Assembly (NCBI GenBank): GCA_949317995.1 | Contig: OX439050.1 | Coordinates: 1,054,001-1,118,000, forward strand | DNA: 64,000 bases | Direction: 5' to 3' | Origin: Acholoe squamosa | Taxonomy: Eukaryota; Annelida; Polychaeta; Phyllodocida; Polynoidae | Shown here: piece after piece, positions 55,101 to 63,915 of the stretch | How the letters are laid out: each line of letters opens with the position of its first letter | Position numbering within the stretch: position 1 is the first letter of the stretch | Notes under the pieces: model-generated | What the model was told of the DNA's origin: nothing | The model's database searches: none | What the model saw: only the letters and a program-made list of their open reading frames with translations | Made by a program: the position numbers and the translations under genes

Positions 55101-56382
55101 GCTCTTCACAGATTAACTTCTTTTTAAGGGGAAGTCTACGATACGGGATTTTAAAAGGTTTCTCGCTGCCCACATCTATGGTGTGCAACACCTTATCGGA
55201 TCTACCCACCGGCCCTCCTTCCCTACCAAAAGCACCTTCGTACTTTTGTAGAAGTCTCGCTAGGCAATCCTTATCGTCCGTATTCTTTAAATCTGACTGA
55301 TCAATCAGCTTTTGGAATTCTTCATCCATAGGATGCTGACTAACTGGGTTTAGTGGTTTGTTAAATTTAGCCTCGGCGACATGTTCTACCGAACTCATCC
55401 TTCCAACACTGTCGCCTCGCCTCAAATAAACCACTGAACCACTTCGGTTAGTTATGGGTAATACGGACCAAGCTGCATTAGCCACTAATGTATCCACTGA
55501 GTCTAACCCGATGCTTGACAAATACACCGTGTCGGGTTCGTAGACTCCAGCTTCATTCCTCTGAGCCATGGATCCGCCACAAAGGACATCGCAAGTGGTA
55601 CCCGGTGGGATCTTCACCGTATGTACCACTGCTGCGACCGAAGACACCTGTCTCAATACGCATTGGACATGCAAGCCATACGGGCTCCGTATACCCATAC
55701 TACCGTCCCTCGGGTCCAAGACGGCCCCGTATAAGCTTGCAAAATCCAATCCGAGGATTCCGTCATCACTAACCTCTGCTATAGTTGGCGAAAGAACAAA
55801 CTCTTTGCCTCCTATATGGATAGGCATAAACGTCCTACCAAATGTACGCATACTGCTTCCGTCGGCCGTGCAAGCATTTACCCCCGTTTTGAGGTTTTCA
55901 TGGCTGCCGGCCACCGAATCGAAGAATCTTTTGGACACACATGAATGACTAGCTCCAGTATCCACCAAGAATTCCCCCACCCGGCCTTCCACAGATATGG
56001 GTACATACCACCGTCTCCCCCCTAAAGGCGAGGGGTTACTGGTAAACTGGTGAAAGTCTCCCGAATCACCAAGATTCAATCCGAGTCCTCTCAGGAATTC
56101 CAGACACGGATGACTTGGGGGAAGGCGTGTCCCACACACTCGAATCAACTCTTTGATCCATCCTTCCTCTCCCCTAGTGTGGCCACTCGCCTCCATATGA
56201 TTGCTCCTGCACATATCAACACTAGGGTCCCTGGCCCCGGCCGAGGTGCAGGGGTGCGCACCCTCAGCCACCCGGCCTCCAGGTGTAATTGACTCGAAAT
56301 CTTCCACCGGGATACCCCCGGTAGCATTTTGGCATTCGTTCCCACTCGGGGCCATGTCAGATGCCGTTGACACAACCCCCAC
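52147..56382 (-). CDS. Gypsy C pol polyprotein
   Basis: A 1411-codon frame. Retropepsin with DTGAS at residues 141-145 and ILGLDFASLYG near 225; RT with VDYRKLNGITKKNSYPLPRI and YLDD near 563; RNase H starting ILDTDASND near 712 and ending INADALSRR; integrase with zinc-binding YYCHGHQTSGHF...CPDCCKNKPG near 957. The DDE core follows (AIDIISGI, HSDQGREFESEL, NPYRPQSDGQVERFN), then a GPF module (WEGPFKIV near 1264) and a basic tail with an AT-hook-like RPRGRPRKTP near 1330. It lies in another frame than gag, whose stop overlaps the start of the pol frame, as in Gypsy elements that use ribosomal frameshifting. Confidence 0.95.
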   Translation of the reverse strand: MGVVSTASDMAPSGNECQNATGGIPVEDFESITPGGRVAEGAHPCTSAGARDPSVDMCRSNHMEASGHTRGEEGWIKELIRVCGTRLPPSHPCLEFLRGLGLNLGDSGDFHQFTSNPSPLGGRRWYVPISVEGRVGEFLVDTGASHSCVSKRFFDSVAGSHENLKTGVNACTADGSSMRTFGRTFMPIHIGGKEFVLSPTIAEVSDDGILGLDFASLYGAVLDPRDGSMGIRSPYGLHVQCVLRQVSSVAAVVHTVKIPPGTTCDVLCGGSMAQRNEAGVYEPDTVYLSSIGLDSVDTLVANAAWSVLPITNRSGSVVYLRRGDSVGRMSSVEHVAEAKFNKPLNPVSQHPMDEEFQKLIDQSDLKNTDDKDCLARLLQKYEGAFGREGGPVGRSDKVLHTIDVGSEKPFKIPYRRLPLKKKLICEEQIQKQLDLGVIVPSSSPWSSPVCMTTKKDGTIRFCVDYRKLNGITKKNSYPLPRIDETLDSLGGNQWFCTLDLQSGYWQIPMHPKDKEKTAFSSHMGLFEYNVLPFGLCNAPATFEAMMESLLSDLLWKKCLVYLDDVVVFGKSFKECLANLQLVLDRILSNGLKLKPKKCNLFKKTITYLGRIITPNGVSADPEKLEAVENWERPTSAKEVRSFLGFCSYYRDFIPNYSRVSFPMQCLAHWTPGRARDPFPWTSEQEESFNKIKDLFRNTPVLKYPTPEGHFILDTDASNDAIGAALSQVQEGVEVPIAFASNTLSKTQRNYCTTKRELLAVVVYTKKFKHFLWGSDFTLRTDHSSLRWLLNFKDAEGMIGRWLAHLSEFGLEHKQIEHRPGAKHINADALSRRPIRRCQNATCEDCGAHNAVVAGLVFNYTIPRIPWEEAVCSYLDWSPETIKKFQQSDPTTARTMEYLRSGIKPARPLVSLEDREARRLLAQWAELEIRDDILCRWKTTPTNGRLLQIVIPAPMRRDIMYYCHGHQTSGHFGKRRSIERLQRRYYWPGMRGDLLRWIATCPDCCKNKPGPGLGKQPLSQELFGVRFARIAIDIISGIKTTPRDNTCMMVVTDYYTKYTRVFPLPNHKAATCAEAFVKGWVLHLGVPLMMHSDQGREFESELWQEMCHYLAICKTRTNPYRPQSDGQVERFNRTLIQVLKPLVNTHQDDWDEQCEFVVHAYNNTVHSSTNCTPNMLVFGEDIIMPADLVYGVVGIDPEAPCTVLFVESLRDRFKQAYEAVRKELLKSAKWQKVGYDTNAKRIRFNVGDKVLRYYEPLDKLKLVTPWEGPFKIVRVISESTVMIEDCLTGRKWKTNVGKLRPWKGREEAEREFGYKPPVSVPSGPSVVVPTKRPRGRPRKTPGDEVIVKKKTKARKRPNRKKWKKVSLSEGITYGKGPALTKRDPEKAVRKAGKNKMLTEGVRRSPRLRSAVT

Positions 56383-57827
56383 TAGTTTTCCACATCTGAG
56401 GAACCTCTAGCATTCTCCCTTTCTACGTCGTCGTCTTCGGCTTCATAGAAGGCAGCCATTACCGGCTTAGTAGCGGTACATTCGGATGAGTAGTGTCCCA
56501 TGCGCTGGCACCTGAAACACTTAACCGTTCGGCGATCCACCCGGGGTCTTTGCCGATTGGCTTGGATGGCATCTGTAATTTTCTTACACATGTCTTCCAG
56601 AAGTTTAGTCATGTCCGGGGACTGAGTCTTCACGTTGTCAGTGCTTACAATGGACTTGACCGCCTTATCGGCAGCCTTCGAGTCACTCTTGACCTCGGAT
56701 GAAGGTCTAGAGTCCCTTTGTTTATTGAAAGATTTCCTGGGAATATACTTCCTACCTGAAGTATTCTTCCTTAATTGCATCGAACAGAAGGTGCCGTCTT
56801 CCTGTTCGATATCAATCAATTCGAAGTCGTCTGATGGAGTATCGACCTCCGACTGCTGGGTCACCGATGCCAGGGGTACCAAGCCGCTGGCATTAGGTAT
56901 GTCCCCAGCTAACATAGCTCGCTTCTTCACGGCCATATCTATACCATTAAATATGCCGTGTAGTGTTATGCCCTCCTTCCAGGCATCCCTCGCTGCTATT
57001 TGTTCATCTCGGTCTCTTAGACCCTTGACGAATTGAGTGATCAAATCGTCCATATACCAGTCCTGGTTTTCAGTACCGGGTCTGGCCTTACTTAGCAGGG
57101 CATGGAGTTCCATACCGTATGCTCTGAAAGCTTCATTCGGCTTCTGTGTGCGTTTCTTAAAACGGACCATCGGGTCTTCCTTGACCATATTGCATAACAG
57201 TCCACTAGCAGTTTCTACTAACTGCTCAAAACTCCCAACGAGGCCATACCAGGTACGCCATTGCTCTACAGCCATGCGACCCGGCCCGCCTTTCAGACAT
57301 CTCACCAGATGTGGCTTGGCCTCGTATGGGGTCCATCCATTACAGTTCATCACATCGATGAAATCTTCAAACCACTCTTTCCATGGTCGAGTACCGTCAT
57401 ATTCTTTAGGAATAACGGCTACCCTTCGGGCAGAATTGGGAGCATACATCAATCTAGTGCATTGCTGTTTGCTCCATTCAATCGCCTTGGTTTCATTCAA
57501 GGTCCGATTGCCCCCTATACCACCGAAGCTCGAATTGCCAGGTGGAGGAGGTGGTGGAGGTTGAGTATACGTCCACTGTGCACCACCGTGGTTCGTATAA
57601 CTCGCACTACCTTGGTTGGGGCCGGTACCCGAGGTACCACTATAGCTTGTGGCACCCGAAGCAGCGCCCCCCCCCTTGCGCGCCTTGGTACCCGCCATCG
57701 GATGGCTGGTTTCCCGTTGACTGGCCGCCATCGTTTGATGGATTCGGTTGGGTGTTGTCATTACCAGCACCCAGCCCCGGGTCGTTACTAGGATCCACAT
57801 GAATGTGGAACCCACTGGTCTCCGCAC
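56382..57827 (-). CDS. Gypsy C gag
   Basis: A 481-codon frame with a Pro-rich start (QPPPPPPPGNSSF), a capsid-like region (RPWKEWFEDFIDVMNCNGW, VRFKKRTQKPNEAFRAYGME) and one CCHC zinc knuckle (CFRCQRMGHYSSEC near residue 439). It would assemble the particle and bind the RNA. Its first 188 bases overlap the end of the coiled-coil ORF in a different frame. The gag of copy A (11760-12926) matches it. Confidence 0.9.
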   Translation of the reverse strand: MRRPVGSTFMWILVTTRGWVLVMTTPNRIHQTMAASQRETSHPMAGTKARKGGGAASGATSYSGTSGTGPNQGSASYTNHGGAQWTYTQPPPPPPPGNSSFGGIGGNRTLNETKAIEWSKQQCTRLMYAPNSARRVAVIPKEYDGTRPWKEWFEDFIDVMNCNGWTPYEAKPHLVRCLKGGPGRMAVEQWRTWYGLVGSFEQLVETASGLLCNMVKEDPMVRFKKRTQKPNEAFRAYGMELHALLSKARPGTENQDWYMDDLITQFVKGLRDRDEQIAARDAWKEGITLHGIFNGIDMAVKKRAMLAGDIPNASGLVPLASVTQQSEVDTPSDDFELIDIEQEDGTFCSMQLRKNTSGRKYIPRKSFNKQRDSRPSSEVKSDSKAADKAVKSIVSTDNVKTQSPDMTKLLEDMCKKITDAIQANRQRPRVDRRTVKCFRCQRMGHYSSECTATKPVMAAFYEAEDDDVERENARGSSDVEN

Positions 57828-59442
57828 TACTGTCGGAAGCCTCTCTAGGGGTATAGTCCGGATCCAGGTTGTGGACTATGGGCACCTCACTTATCCGGAC
57901 TCTACTAGTTCGGCCATGCTTATCCTGGGTTCTGATGTAAACACCCCCTTGATCTACGTTCCGCGAAGCATTATCATTTACAAAAGGATTATACTGCGGA
58001 TTCTTCGGTGTAGAACAGGAGACCGGGTCGCCCTGTTTCACGAACGTCAAGTTCGGGTTTGTCACCCTACTCGCCGGAGGGGCATGTGTTTCCTCTTGCT
58101 CCTGTAAATAACTCTCCATAGCGGACTTATTTATTGTGAGGGTAGCTACGTCTGTAGTCAGGTTTCGCTGTTCCTCCCTAAGCTGTGCGTTTTCTGCCAA
58201 GATTTCGGATCGAATCTTTTCATTTTCAGCCACAGCTCGGTTTCTTTCTTCTTGGGCGATCATTGCCTCTCGCTTAAAAGTATCCTTAAGTAGGCGGTAC
58301 TTTTCACCCTTCTCTTTCTGAGACCTGTTATATTCAGTAGTCTCCTTCCTGATCTCGGCTTGTTCCGAGACCATCTTGGCTTCTGTCTCAGCTTTCCGGA
58401 GTTGAAGTTTCTTAAGCTTCTCCTCCATTGCGTGCAACTCAGTTTGTAATTTATTTACATCCCGAGCCTTAGCAACCTCCTCGGCTCTAGCCTTGTCGAT
58501 TGCTCTAAGTTTATTGGCTTCCTCGATTTCCAACTCAGCCAGCCTCTTTTCTTTTTCCTGTGCGTCTCTTTCCTTCCGCTCCAACCGATGGGATACGGAG
58601 GATAGACGATATTTGAGGTCGGATTCTTTTAGAATCGCCTCCTGCTCAACGGATCGTAATTTTCCGATCCGGGACTTAGCTTCCTCCTCTATTTTGGATT
58701 GGGCTAACATGAATTGTTCATGTTGCCTCTTTGCCTGTAACTCTACCTGTTCCTTGGCTTTCAAATAGGCCTGAGTATTTTTATACCCGGGACCCATCCG
58801 ACGTCCGTAGATAGACTTGCGATTGCCTCCAGGGTAAAACATGGAGTCAGACAAGCCTTCGTCTAGAGATCGGCCTAGGTGATGCCTTTCCGAGCTTTTC
58901 GGTCCGGTACCACTAGGCTTATCTCTTGATTTCGCGTCTGGGACTATTGCGTCCCTTTTGGTTTTACCATCGTCGCTGTCATGATCCGACGATGTCATTA
59001 GTGGGGCTACTTCGGTTCCACCACCGGGTGCTGAACCCTGGGGGGTTGCAGTACGCTGCATAGGGCTTTGTGCAATTGGTGTACCCAAGCCGCTAGCCGA
59101 GCCTGTTGGTACCATAGGACCTAGCTGGCGTCTGCTAGTTATAACTTGGGACCAATCGCTCAAGTCTAAAGTTGGGGGTCTTAACACTCCCCTGAACAAT
59201 CCGGTATCCGGTACTCCTGTCTGGGGTGTAGCCGGATACAATTTTACGATGCCATCTCTGGTGGCATTGTCCCTAAGGTCGGGTGTAGAAAAAATATTTC
59301 GTACACCCTCCTGATTAAACATTTGTTGTTGACCGGGTTTCCAGTCTAACAACAGATGCTGGGATGTATAATCATCCTCTTCGAATCCCTCTAGCCCAGG
59401 GCTGGGGGGATCCGCTTCGGGTTTCCCGAGGTTTTCGGCCAA
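57640..59442 (-). CDS. Gypsy C first ORF, coiled-coil protein
   Basis: A 600-codon frame from MAENLGKPEADPPSPGLEGF, about 40 bp after the primer-binding site. Residues about 220-470 are a long charged coiled coil (KAKEQVELQAKRQHEQFMLA, KEKRLAELEIEEANKLRAID), flanked by Ser/Pro/Gly-rich segments, with a short Cys-containing end (GGRCFGCHKL). Gypsy D retains a similar coiled coil upstream of gag. Most Ty3/Gypsy elements lack such an ORF; a matrix- or assembly-type role is a guess from position. Confidence 0.8.
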   Translation of the reverse strand: MAENLGKPEADPPSPGLEGFEEDDYTSQHLLLDWKPGQQQMFNQEGVRNIFSTPDLRDNATRDGIVKLYPATPQTGVPDTGLFRGVLRPPTLDLSDWSQVITSRRQLGPMVPTGSASGLGTPIAQSPMQRTATPQGSAPGGGTEVAPLMTSSDHDSDDGKTKRDAIVPDAKSRDKPSGTGPKSSERHHLGRSLDEGLSDSMFYPGGNRKSIYGRRMGPGYKNTQAYLKAKEQVELQAKRQHEQFMLAQSKIEEEAKSRIGKLRSVEQEAILKESDLKYRLSSVSHRLERKERDAQEKEKRLAELEIEEANKLRAIDKARAEEVAKARDVNKLQTELHAMEEKLKKLQLRKAETEAKMVSEQAEIRKETTEYNRSQKEKGEKYRLLKDTFKREAMIAQEERNRAVAENEKIRSEILAENAQLREEQRNLTTDVATLTINKSAMESYLQEQEETHAPPASRVTNPNLTFVKQGDPVSCSTPKNPQYNPFVNDNASRNVDQGGVYIRTQDKHGRTSRVRISEVPIVHNLDPDYTPREASDSSAETSGFHIHVDPSNDPGLGAGNDNTQPNPSNDGGQSTGNQPSDGGYQGAQGGGRCFGCHKL

Positions 59443-59472
59443 TGTGGCCGCGCACCACCCCCGAACCGACTG

Positions 59473-59484
59473 GTCACGGCACCA
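59473..59484 (-). other. Primer-binding site of Gypsy C, tRNA-His type
   Basis: GTCACGGCACCA on the plus strand, one base from the LTR, equals the 3' end of tRNA-His including CCA (from memory). Same site as in Gypsy D. Confidence 0.8.
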
Positions 59485-59485
59485 G

Positions 59486-59849
59486 TGTAATGGTTCGTAT
59501 TGACTTATATGTTGGGTGGCTCTTTGGCTCGCTTACCACTAGATGTACCAACACAACACGAGTAGTTCGGGTTGGGCAAAGCCCCAGAAACCCCTACCTC
59601 TCGGGTAGGACTTTATTCAATCTCTCTGATGTCAAAGTATTAGCGTCTGGACTGGACCATGTCCAGTCCCCTTCTGCCGCTCGTCCGGCTCCTTAGTAGG
59701 AGCTGGACGCGAGGCATGGTGCTGCCCCCTCTTGTACCAACGAGGTATCGCAAAGCGACACCTAGCTAGCATAGAAGGAACAAGCACCACACGAACACGT
59801 CTCTCGGATGAACGGCACTAATATATATACAATGATGCCGGCCCCTACA
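59486..59849 (-). repeat. LTR of Gypsy C (5' LTR in coding direction)
   Basis: 364 bp, no difference from 47000-47363 noticed by eye. Confidence 0.95.
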
Positions 59850-60066
59850 CCCCTAAACTACACAGGTTATGGAATATCTAGTTTCATGAATTCATTTAGA
59901 TCAATTGTTCTATTTAAATCACAACATTTAAAAATGTATAGATTATGGAATATTTTGTTTCATCATGAAGTTGAATGAACATGAATCCTTTAAAATGACA
60001 AAGCATCCTTATTTCATAAATGATAATGCATATCAATCATTGAAGGCTGTCTTAATTCTCACTTAC

Positions 60067-60378
60067 ACCAGTAGTGTCCTTTTCCTTGTGGGTGCTCGAC
60101 ACCTGCTGGAACCGTGGGCGCCGGGTAGAACCGTGGGTGAAGAGCGCCACAGGCATGCGGGAGCCCCGGCCTTGGCTGGGTCGGCCCGCAGGCGTGGCGC
60201 TCGTCTTCCCACGGCCCTTCCCTTTACCCACGTTACCTGCAGGTGTCTTACTAACCCCTGTGGCCTGAGGAGTAGGTGCCTCTGCTGCTGGTCCTGTGGA
60301 GGAGCCCTCTCCAGGGTCAGTGGCAGGTGTCACTGGTCCTGCATAGGTGCCCTCAGTGCCAGGAAGGGTAACCACCCC
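60067..60378 (-). CDS. Transposase-like protein, exon 2
   Basis: The acceptor TTTTCCATTTCAG precedes 60378, and the donor GTAAGT follows 60067. Both ends are in phase 0. It encodes GVVTLPGTEGTYAGP, a Pro/Ala/Gly-rich stretch and a basic part (GKGKGRGKTS, RPSQGRGSRMP), ending KEKDTTG. The next exon in this gene is at 46958, after an intron now enlarged to 13 kb by Gypsy C. Confidence 0.75.
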
Positions 60379-60584
60379 CTGAAATGGAAAAGTAGCATTG
60401 AATACAAAATGAATGCAATGATAGCAAATGACATACCTGCATTGCTATTGAACTTTAAAAATATTCAATCAAGGAATTTATATACTTATTACCTTCTTAA
60501 TCTCACATTACATAAATACATTACTATATCAGATAACAACAGATACAAATGTTGCAGATTAGGGAAATATAAACAAATAGTTAC

Positions 60585-60857
60585 CCTTTCACGCCAGTAC
60601 TTGGTCTTTTGACGTAGGGCGGCCTGTGCCCTCTTCTTGGCGGCGTTGGGATCACCCTCCTTCTTCAGTCTTTCACGCAGGTCCTTCTGCCTTTTCGCTT
60701 CATCAGCCTTATCCTGCACCTCCCCTTTCTGGGCTCTCACTTTGGCACGATGCTTCGCTGCCCGCTCGGCCGGGGTCATGGGGACCTTTTTCTTCTGGTC
60801 ATCAACTCCATCATTGGGTGGCTTGTCACCGCCTGTCGCAGACATACTGCCAAACAT
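60585..60857 (-). CDS. Transposase-like protein, exon 1
   Basis: It starts at ATG 60857 (MFGS) or more likely at 60845 (MSATGG), which has A at -3. It encodes an acidic start, then a Lys/Arg/Ala-rich helical region (TPAERAAKHRAKVRAQKGEV, QKDLRERLKKEGDPNAAKKR) ending KTKYWRER. A donor GTAACT follows 60585 at a codon boundary. The basic helix could bind DNA or act as a nuclear signal; this is inference. Confidence 0.72.
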
Positions 60858-62810
60858 AAGGACAAATTATTGAACAACAAAGGTGTGTAAGCTCAATGAA
60901 AAATACTTCTATATTAACAGAATATGTATGGATGATGATGACAAAGTAGGAGTAAAAAATTATGTATGGATAGAACAATAGACAGGTCATTACTGTCCAG
61001 TAGTTCAGCAGAACCCTAAAAATTGGCCACCATGAAAAATGTTGGGATTTTTTTTTTTCAGAATTGCTACAACCAACATCATTTAGGATGAGGGGCCCAT
61101 AGGCGCATCTAATGGTGAATTTAAAATAGTCTGGGTGTGTCTGAGGTACATATAGCAATCAAAACGAACAAAACCTCACGTACGTAACGTTTTCAAATTT
61201 GTGTAGAACTTGCATAAAATAAGGTGGTAAGTGCTTTAATTCTGTCCAGCATATTAGGTATGGCCACTAGGGTGTACATTGTGAAGCAATTTAATGGAAA
61301 AAAGTGACATGGAGGTCTATAGGGCAACATATCTAGATAACGACTCACGTACGTAACGAAATTTGAGGAATGATGAAAAATAGTCATTGCTGGCAAAATA
61401 CATACCAAATGTCAGGTTATATGAACTAGAATGATTGATTGTAGATCTTGGGGCACATACACCATGGTAAAAACAGGTAATTATGCAAAATACTGCCATT
61501 TTGGGGGTCAGCAAGTAAAAAATTCAACAAAAAAATCAGCCCTGCCCCTCCAAACAAGCTGGGGGGTCATCCCAAAATATCCAAAGATGGTCTAATGCAC
61601 CCTAGTAGCAATGGTAGACCCTAATTTCAACATATAACAATGATTTGGGGCTAAATATACAGCGTGAGTTGCTCAGCAGAGCCATTTCCACAACCTGGCG
61701 AAAACGTTACATACGTGATAAAAACAAATAATCGAAGTTCAGGGAGGTCCGGGGCCCAAAAAAATGGCGTCAACCGGCCGAGATGGCAAGAGAATTTGAC
61801 TGTGGTCGATTCTACGTCCACATACATCATTTCTGCGTATTATTTGCACAATCAAAGCCATCTACGGACACTCACATACGTAACAATCGATATTCCATCA
61901 CACTTTCATGGGAATTACCTACCTTTTTTGTGGTTTTAGGAAGAAACAAGGACAAGTAAACTTCACTATTTGCAAGTTCGAGATCCTCTGAGCATGTTGC
62001 AAAAGTTCCCGGATGTGGGTCACTTCCGCCCGGTTAACAGGAAGCGTCTTCGTTTGGCGCCATAAATTTTCGTTACGTAGGTGAGGTTTGCCGCGAGCAA
62101 GACAAAGACACCCACTGTGGCCATACTACACGGTCTGTGGCTTTGATTTTTGCTTCAATTATTCCATTTATATTTAAATTAATCCAAAATAGACTAGAAA
62201 TGAAGAATTATAAATTTATGTAGCAAGTAGACTTGTAAAAGTATACCTCACGTACGTAACATTGTCGGGAGTTGAATTTTGGTTTATGAGATCTAGCTCG
62301 TATCTGCGACAGACCAGCAGTTTTATTTATTTAACATCAGAACCCCCCTAGGGACCCTGTTGAACACAATTAATAGAGAAAGGGAGGATACATTTTTATT
62401 ATGGTAGTTAGGGGCATAAAAAAAAAGTTACGTACGTGAGGTCGCTCATAGTTCCATATTATAAGACATGCGGGACAGAGGGTTGAGGCTGTGACATGAC
62501 CAAAGCATTTTTGATAGATGGCTACGACCCCCCACCTATGTTTAAAGAGGTTTATGGCACTGTAACACTGTCTACCTTGATAAAATATTGGTGGGAAGGA
62601 TGAAAAATTGGCAAAAAAAAGGCATTTTTGGTGTGTCATCCAACTTCAAGACTCTGTAACTCATCAAATTATAGGCCGATATACATTAATCTGCCCTCTG
62701 CTTGAAGCTCAAGATGTTTTCTATCAAATGTCATTAAAATAAGGAAGAATGGTAATCTACATTTTATACTGTAGCTCCCCAAAGCTAACTAATACCCAAA
62801 ATAGGCCCAT
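60858..62810. other. Right subterminal region of the DNA transposon
   Basis: Non-coding, 5' of the transposase gene in its own direction, so it should hold the promoter. It contains seven copies of the ACGTACGT-type motif in both orientations at 61174, 61344, 61705, 61871, 62071, 62246 and 62427. No gene is visible. Confidence 0.75.
61174..62441. repeat. Subterminal ACGTACGT motifs, right end (seven copies)
   Basis: CCTCACGTACGTAACG (61174), CTCACGTACGTAACG (61344), CGTTACATACGTGA (61705), CTCACATACGTAAC (61871), CGTTACGTAGGTGAGG (62071), CCTCACGTACGTAAC (62246), GTTACGTACGTGAGG (62427). Four are in one orientation and three in the other. Confidence 0.88.
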
Positions 62811-62817
62811 ACATCGC
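62811..62817 (-). repeat. Terminal inverted repeat, right (ACATCGC)
   Basis: Inverse of 41381-41387; followed at 62818-62824 by the second TCAGTGA. Confidence 0.65.
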
Positions 62818-62824
62818 TCAGTGA

Positions 62825-63915
62825 ATCCCCCCACATATCTAACAACCAGGTAGGGAGCTCCCCCGTGTGGGTGCTCGCGATTTCTGCCGTCTCGACGTCT
62901 GCAGCTTCTTGCTCGAGTCGCATCATCACAGATCCTACCTCCGGTGAAGAGAATTCACCATTCCTGTCAGCATACTGTACGGTATCGACCACCTGGCCTT
63001 TCTCCAGGACAATGTCTCGATTCAGTGAATTACAGACGGGAAACACTGTTCGACGGACATTGCTGACAAGGGCAGCCTCACCAACCAACCCAAAACTTCT
63101 CAGAGTTTTCAGATCGGGTTTGACTATGCCCTGTCGATCTCTTTCCAGACCTTTGGATTTCACTAGGACATTGCATCGATGTCTAGCTGGTATCCTCGTG
63201 GTCTGTGCTACTGAGGCAACCGATGACACTCTTTTCAGTTTACACTGATGGTGCTCTTCTGTCGGCTCAGTCATGACCAATTGACCCGTCCTCGGGTTAA
63301 GGATCATGCCGTATAACGCAGCAAAGTCAAGCCCCAGAATGCCATCGTCAGCCACATCGGCCACTATTGGGCTAAACACATAGTGGGTTGATGTGACCTT
63401 CAGAGGTAGAACCAATCGACCATTGACTACTAAGAAAGATGGAAGCATTCGCATTTCAGCTCCAGATGCAGTGCACGCCGTTATTCCCTCGTAGAGATTA
63501 TCTGACAGCACCACTAACGTCCTCGCGAGTTCCCGGGAGACAATGGTGTGGCTGGCACCAGTATCTATCAGGAAGTCTAAAGAACGCCCTCAAATCTCTG
63601 CAGACAGGTACCATCGTTTCCCCGACAAGTGGGCGGTTCCTGCTAGCATTCTCAACCCTACGTCAGTACTCAGATCGATCCCTCTCTTCTTCAGGAAAGA
63701 GAGACAGGGATCATCTGAGGGAAGCTCTGTTGCGCAGACTCTGGCAAGCTGCTGCATCAGGGCTTCTCTCCTGGCGTCGACTTTCACTTTCGATCCAGTC
63801 AAACCCTCAACCTCGGAGGTCGGGCTGCCAGCGCCCTGTTCCTTGGCCATTGAGTCTTTTTCTACACCGACATCTTTGGAACCCGACCAGTGATCAACCG
63901 GTGCCGCTGTGGTAA
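62825..63915 (-). pseudogene. Gypsy B pol, protease part
   Basis: The minus strand holds the start of pol with EVEGLTGSKVKVDARREALM near 63800 and CATELPSDDPCLSFLKKRGI near 63700. The retropepsin region runs through 63570-63280 (DDGILGLDFAALYG near 63340), with the linker RVSSVASVAQTTRIPA near 63220. It aligns with copies A and C. The remainder of pol is at 38003-41373, on the other side of the DNA transposon. Broken copy. Confidence 0.85.

Larger units (their letters stand above)
47000..59849 (-). mobile_element. Ty3/Gypsy copy C, 12.85 kb, looks whole and very young
   Basis: Two 364-bp LTRs (47000-47363 and 59486-59849) that look identical by eye, TGTAATGG...CCCCTACA ends, a tRNA-His primer site, a purine tract, and four long open frames on the minus strand: coiled coil, gag, pol and a zinc-finger ORF. 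Flanks are CACC before and CCCC after, so a 4-bp target duplication is present only with one mismatch. It lies in the second intron of the DNA transposon gene. Identical LTRs imply a recent insertion. No breaks seen in the frames. Confidence 0.92.
41381..62817 (-). mobile_element. DNA transposon, about 8.6 kb, with nested Gypsy C
   Basis: Bounded by GCGATGT (41381-41387) and its inverse ACATCGC (62811-62817), outside which TCAGTGA is repeated exactly. Because the duplication and the ends partly mirror each other, the split could also be read as an 8- or 9-bp TIR with a 5- or 3-bp duplication. Inside is a four-exon minus-strand gene for a transposase-like protein, a 372-bp tandem array near the 3' end, and at least twelve copies of a CCTCACGTACGTAACG-like motif near both ends and in an intron. 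Removing the nested Gypsy C (12.85 kb) leaves about 8.6 kb. I could not assign a superfamily with certainty. Confidence 0.82.

Noticed and set aside
41374-62824. CACTA/EnSpm element with CACTG ends
   Set aside because: The right end can be read as CACTGAGCGATGT, but the left end does not mirror it exactly and no short target duplication then remains; TCAGTGA flanks explain the site better.
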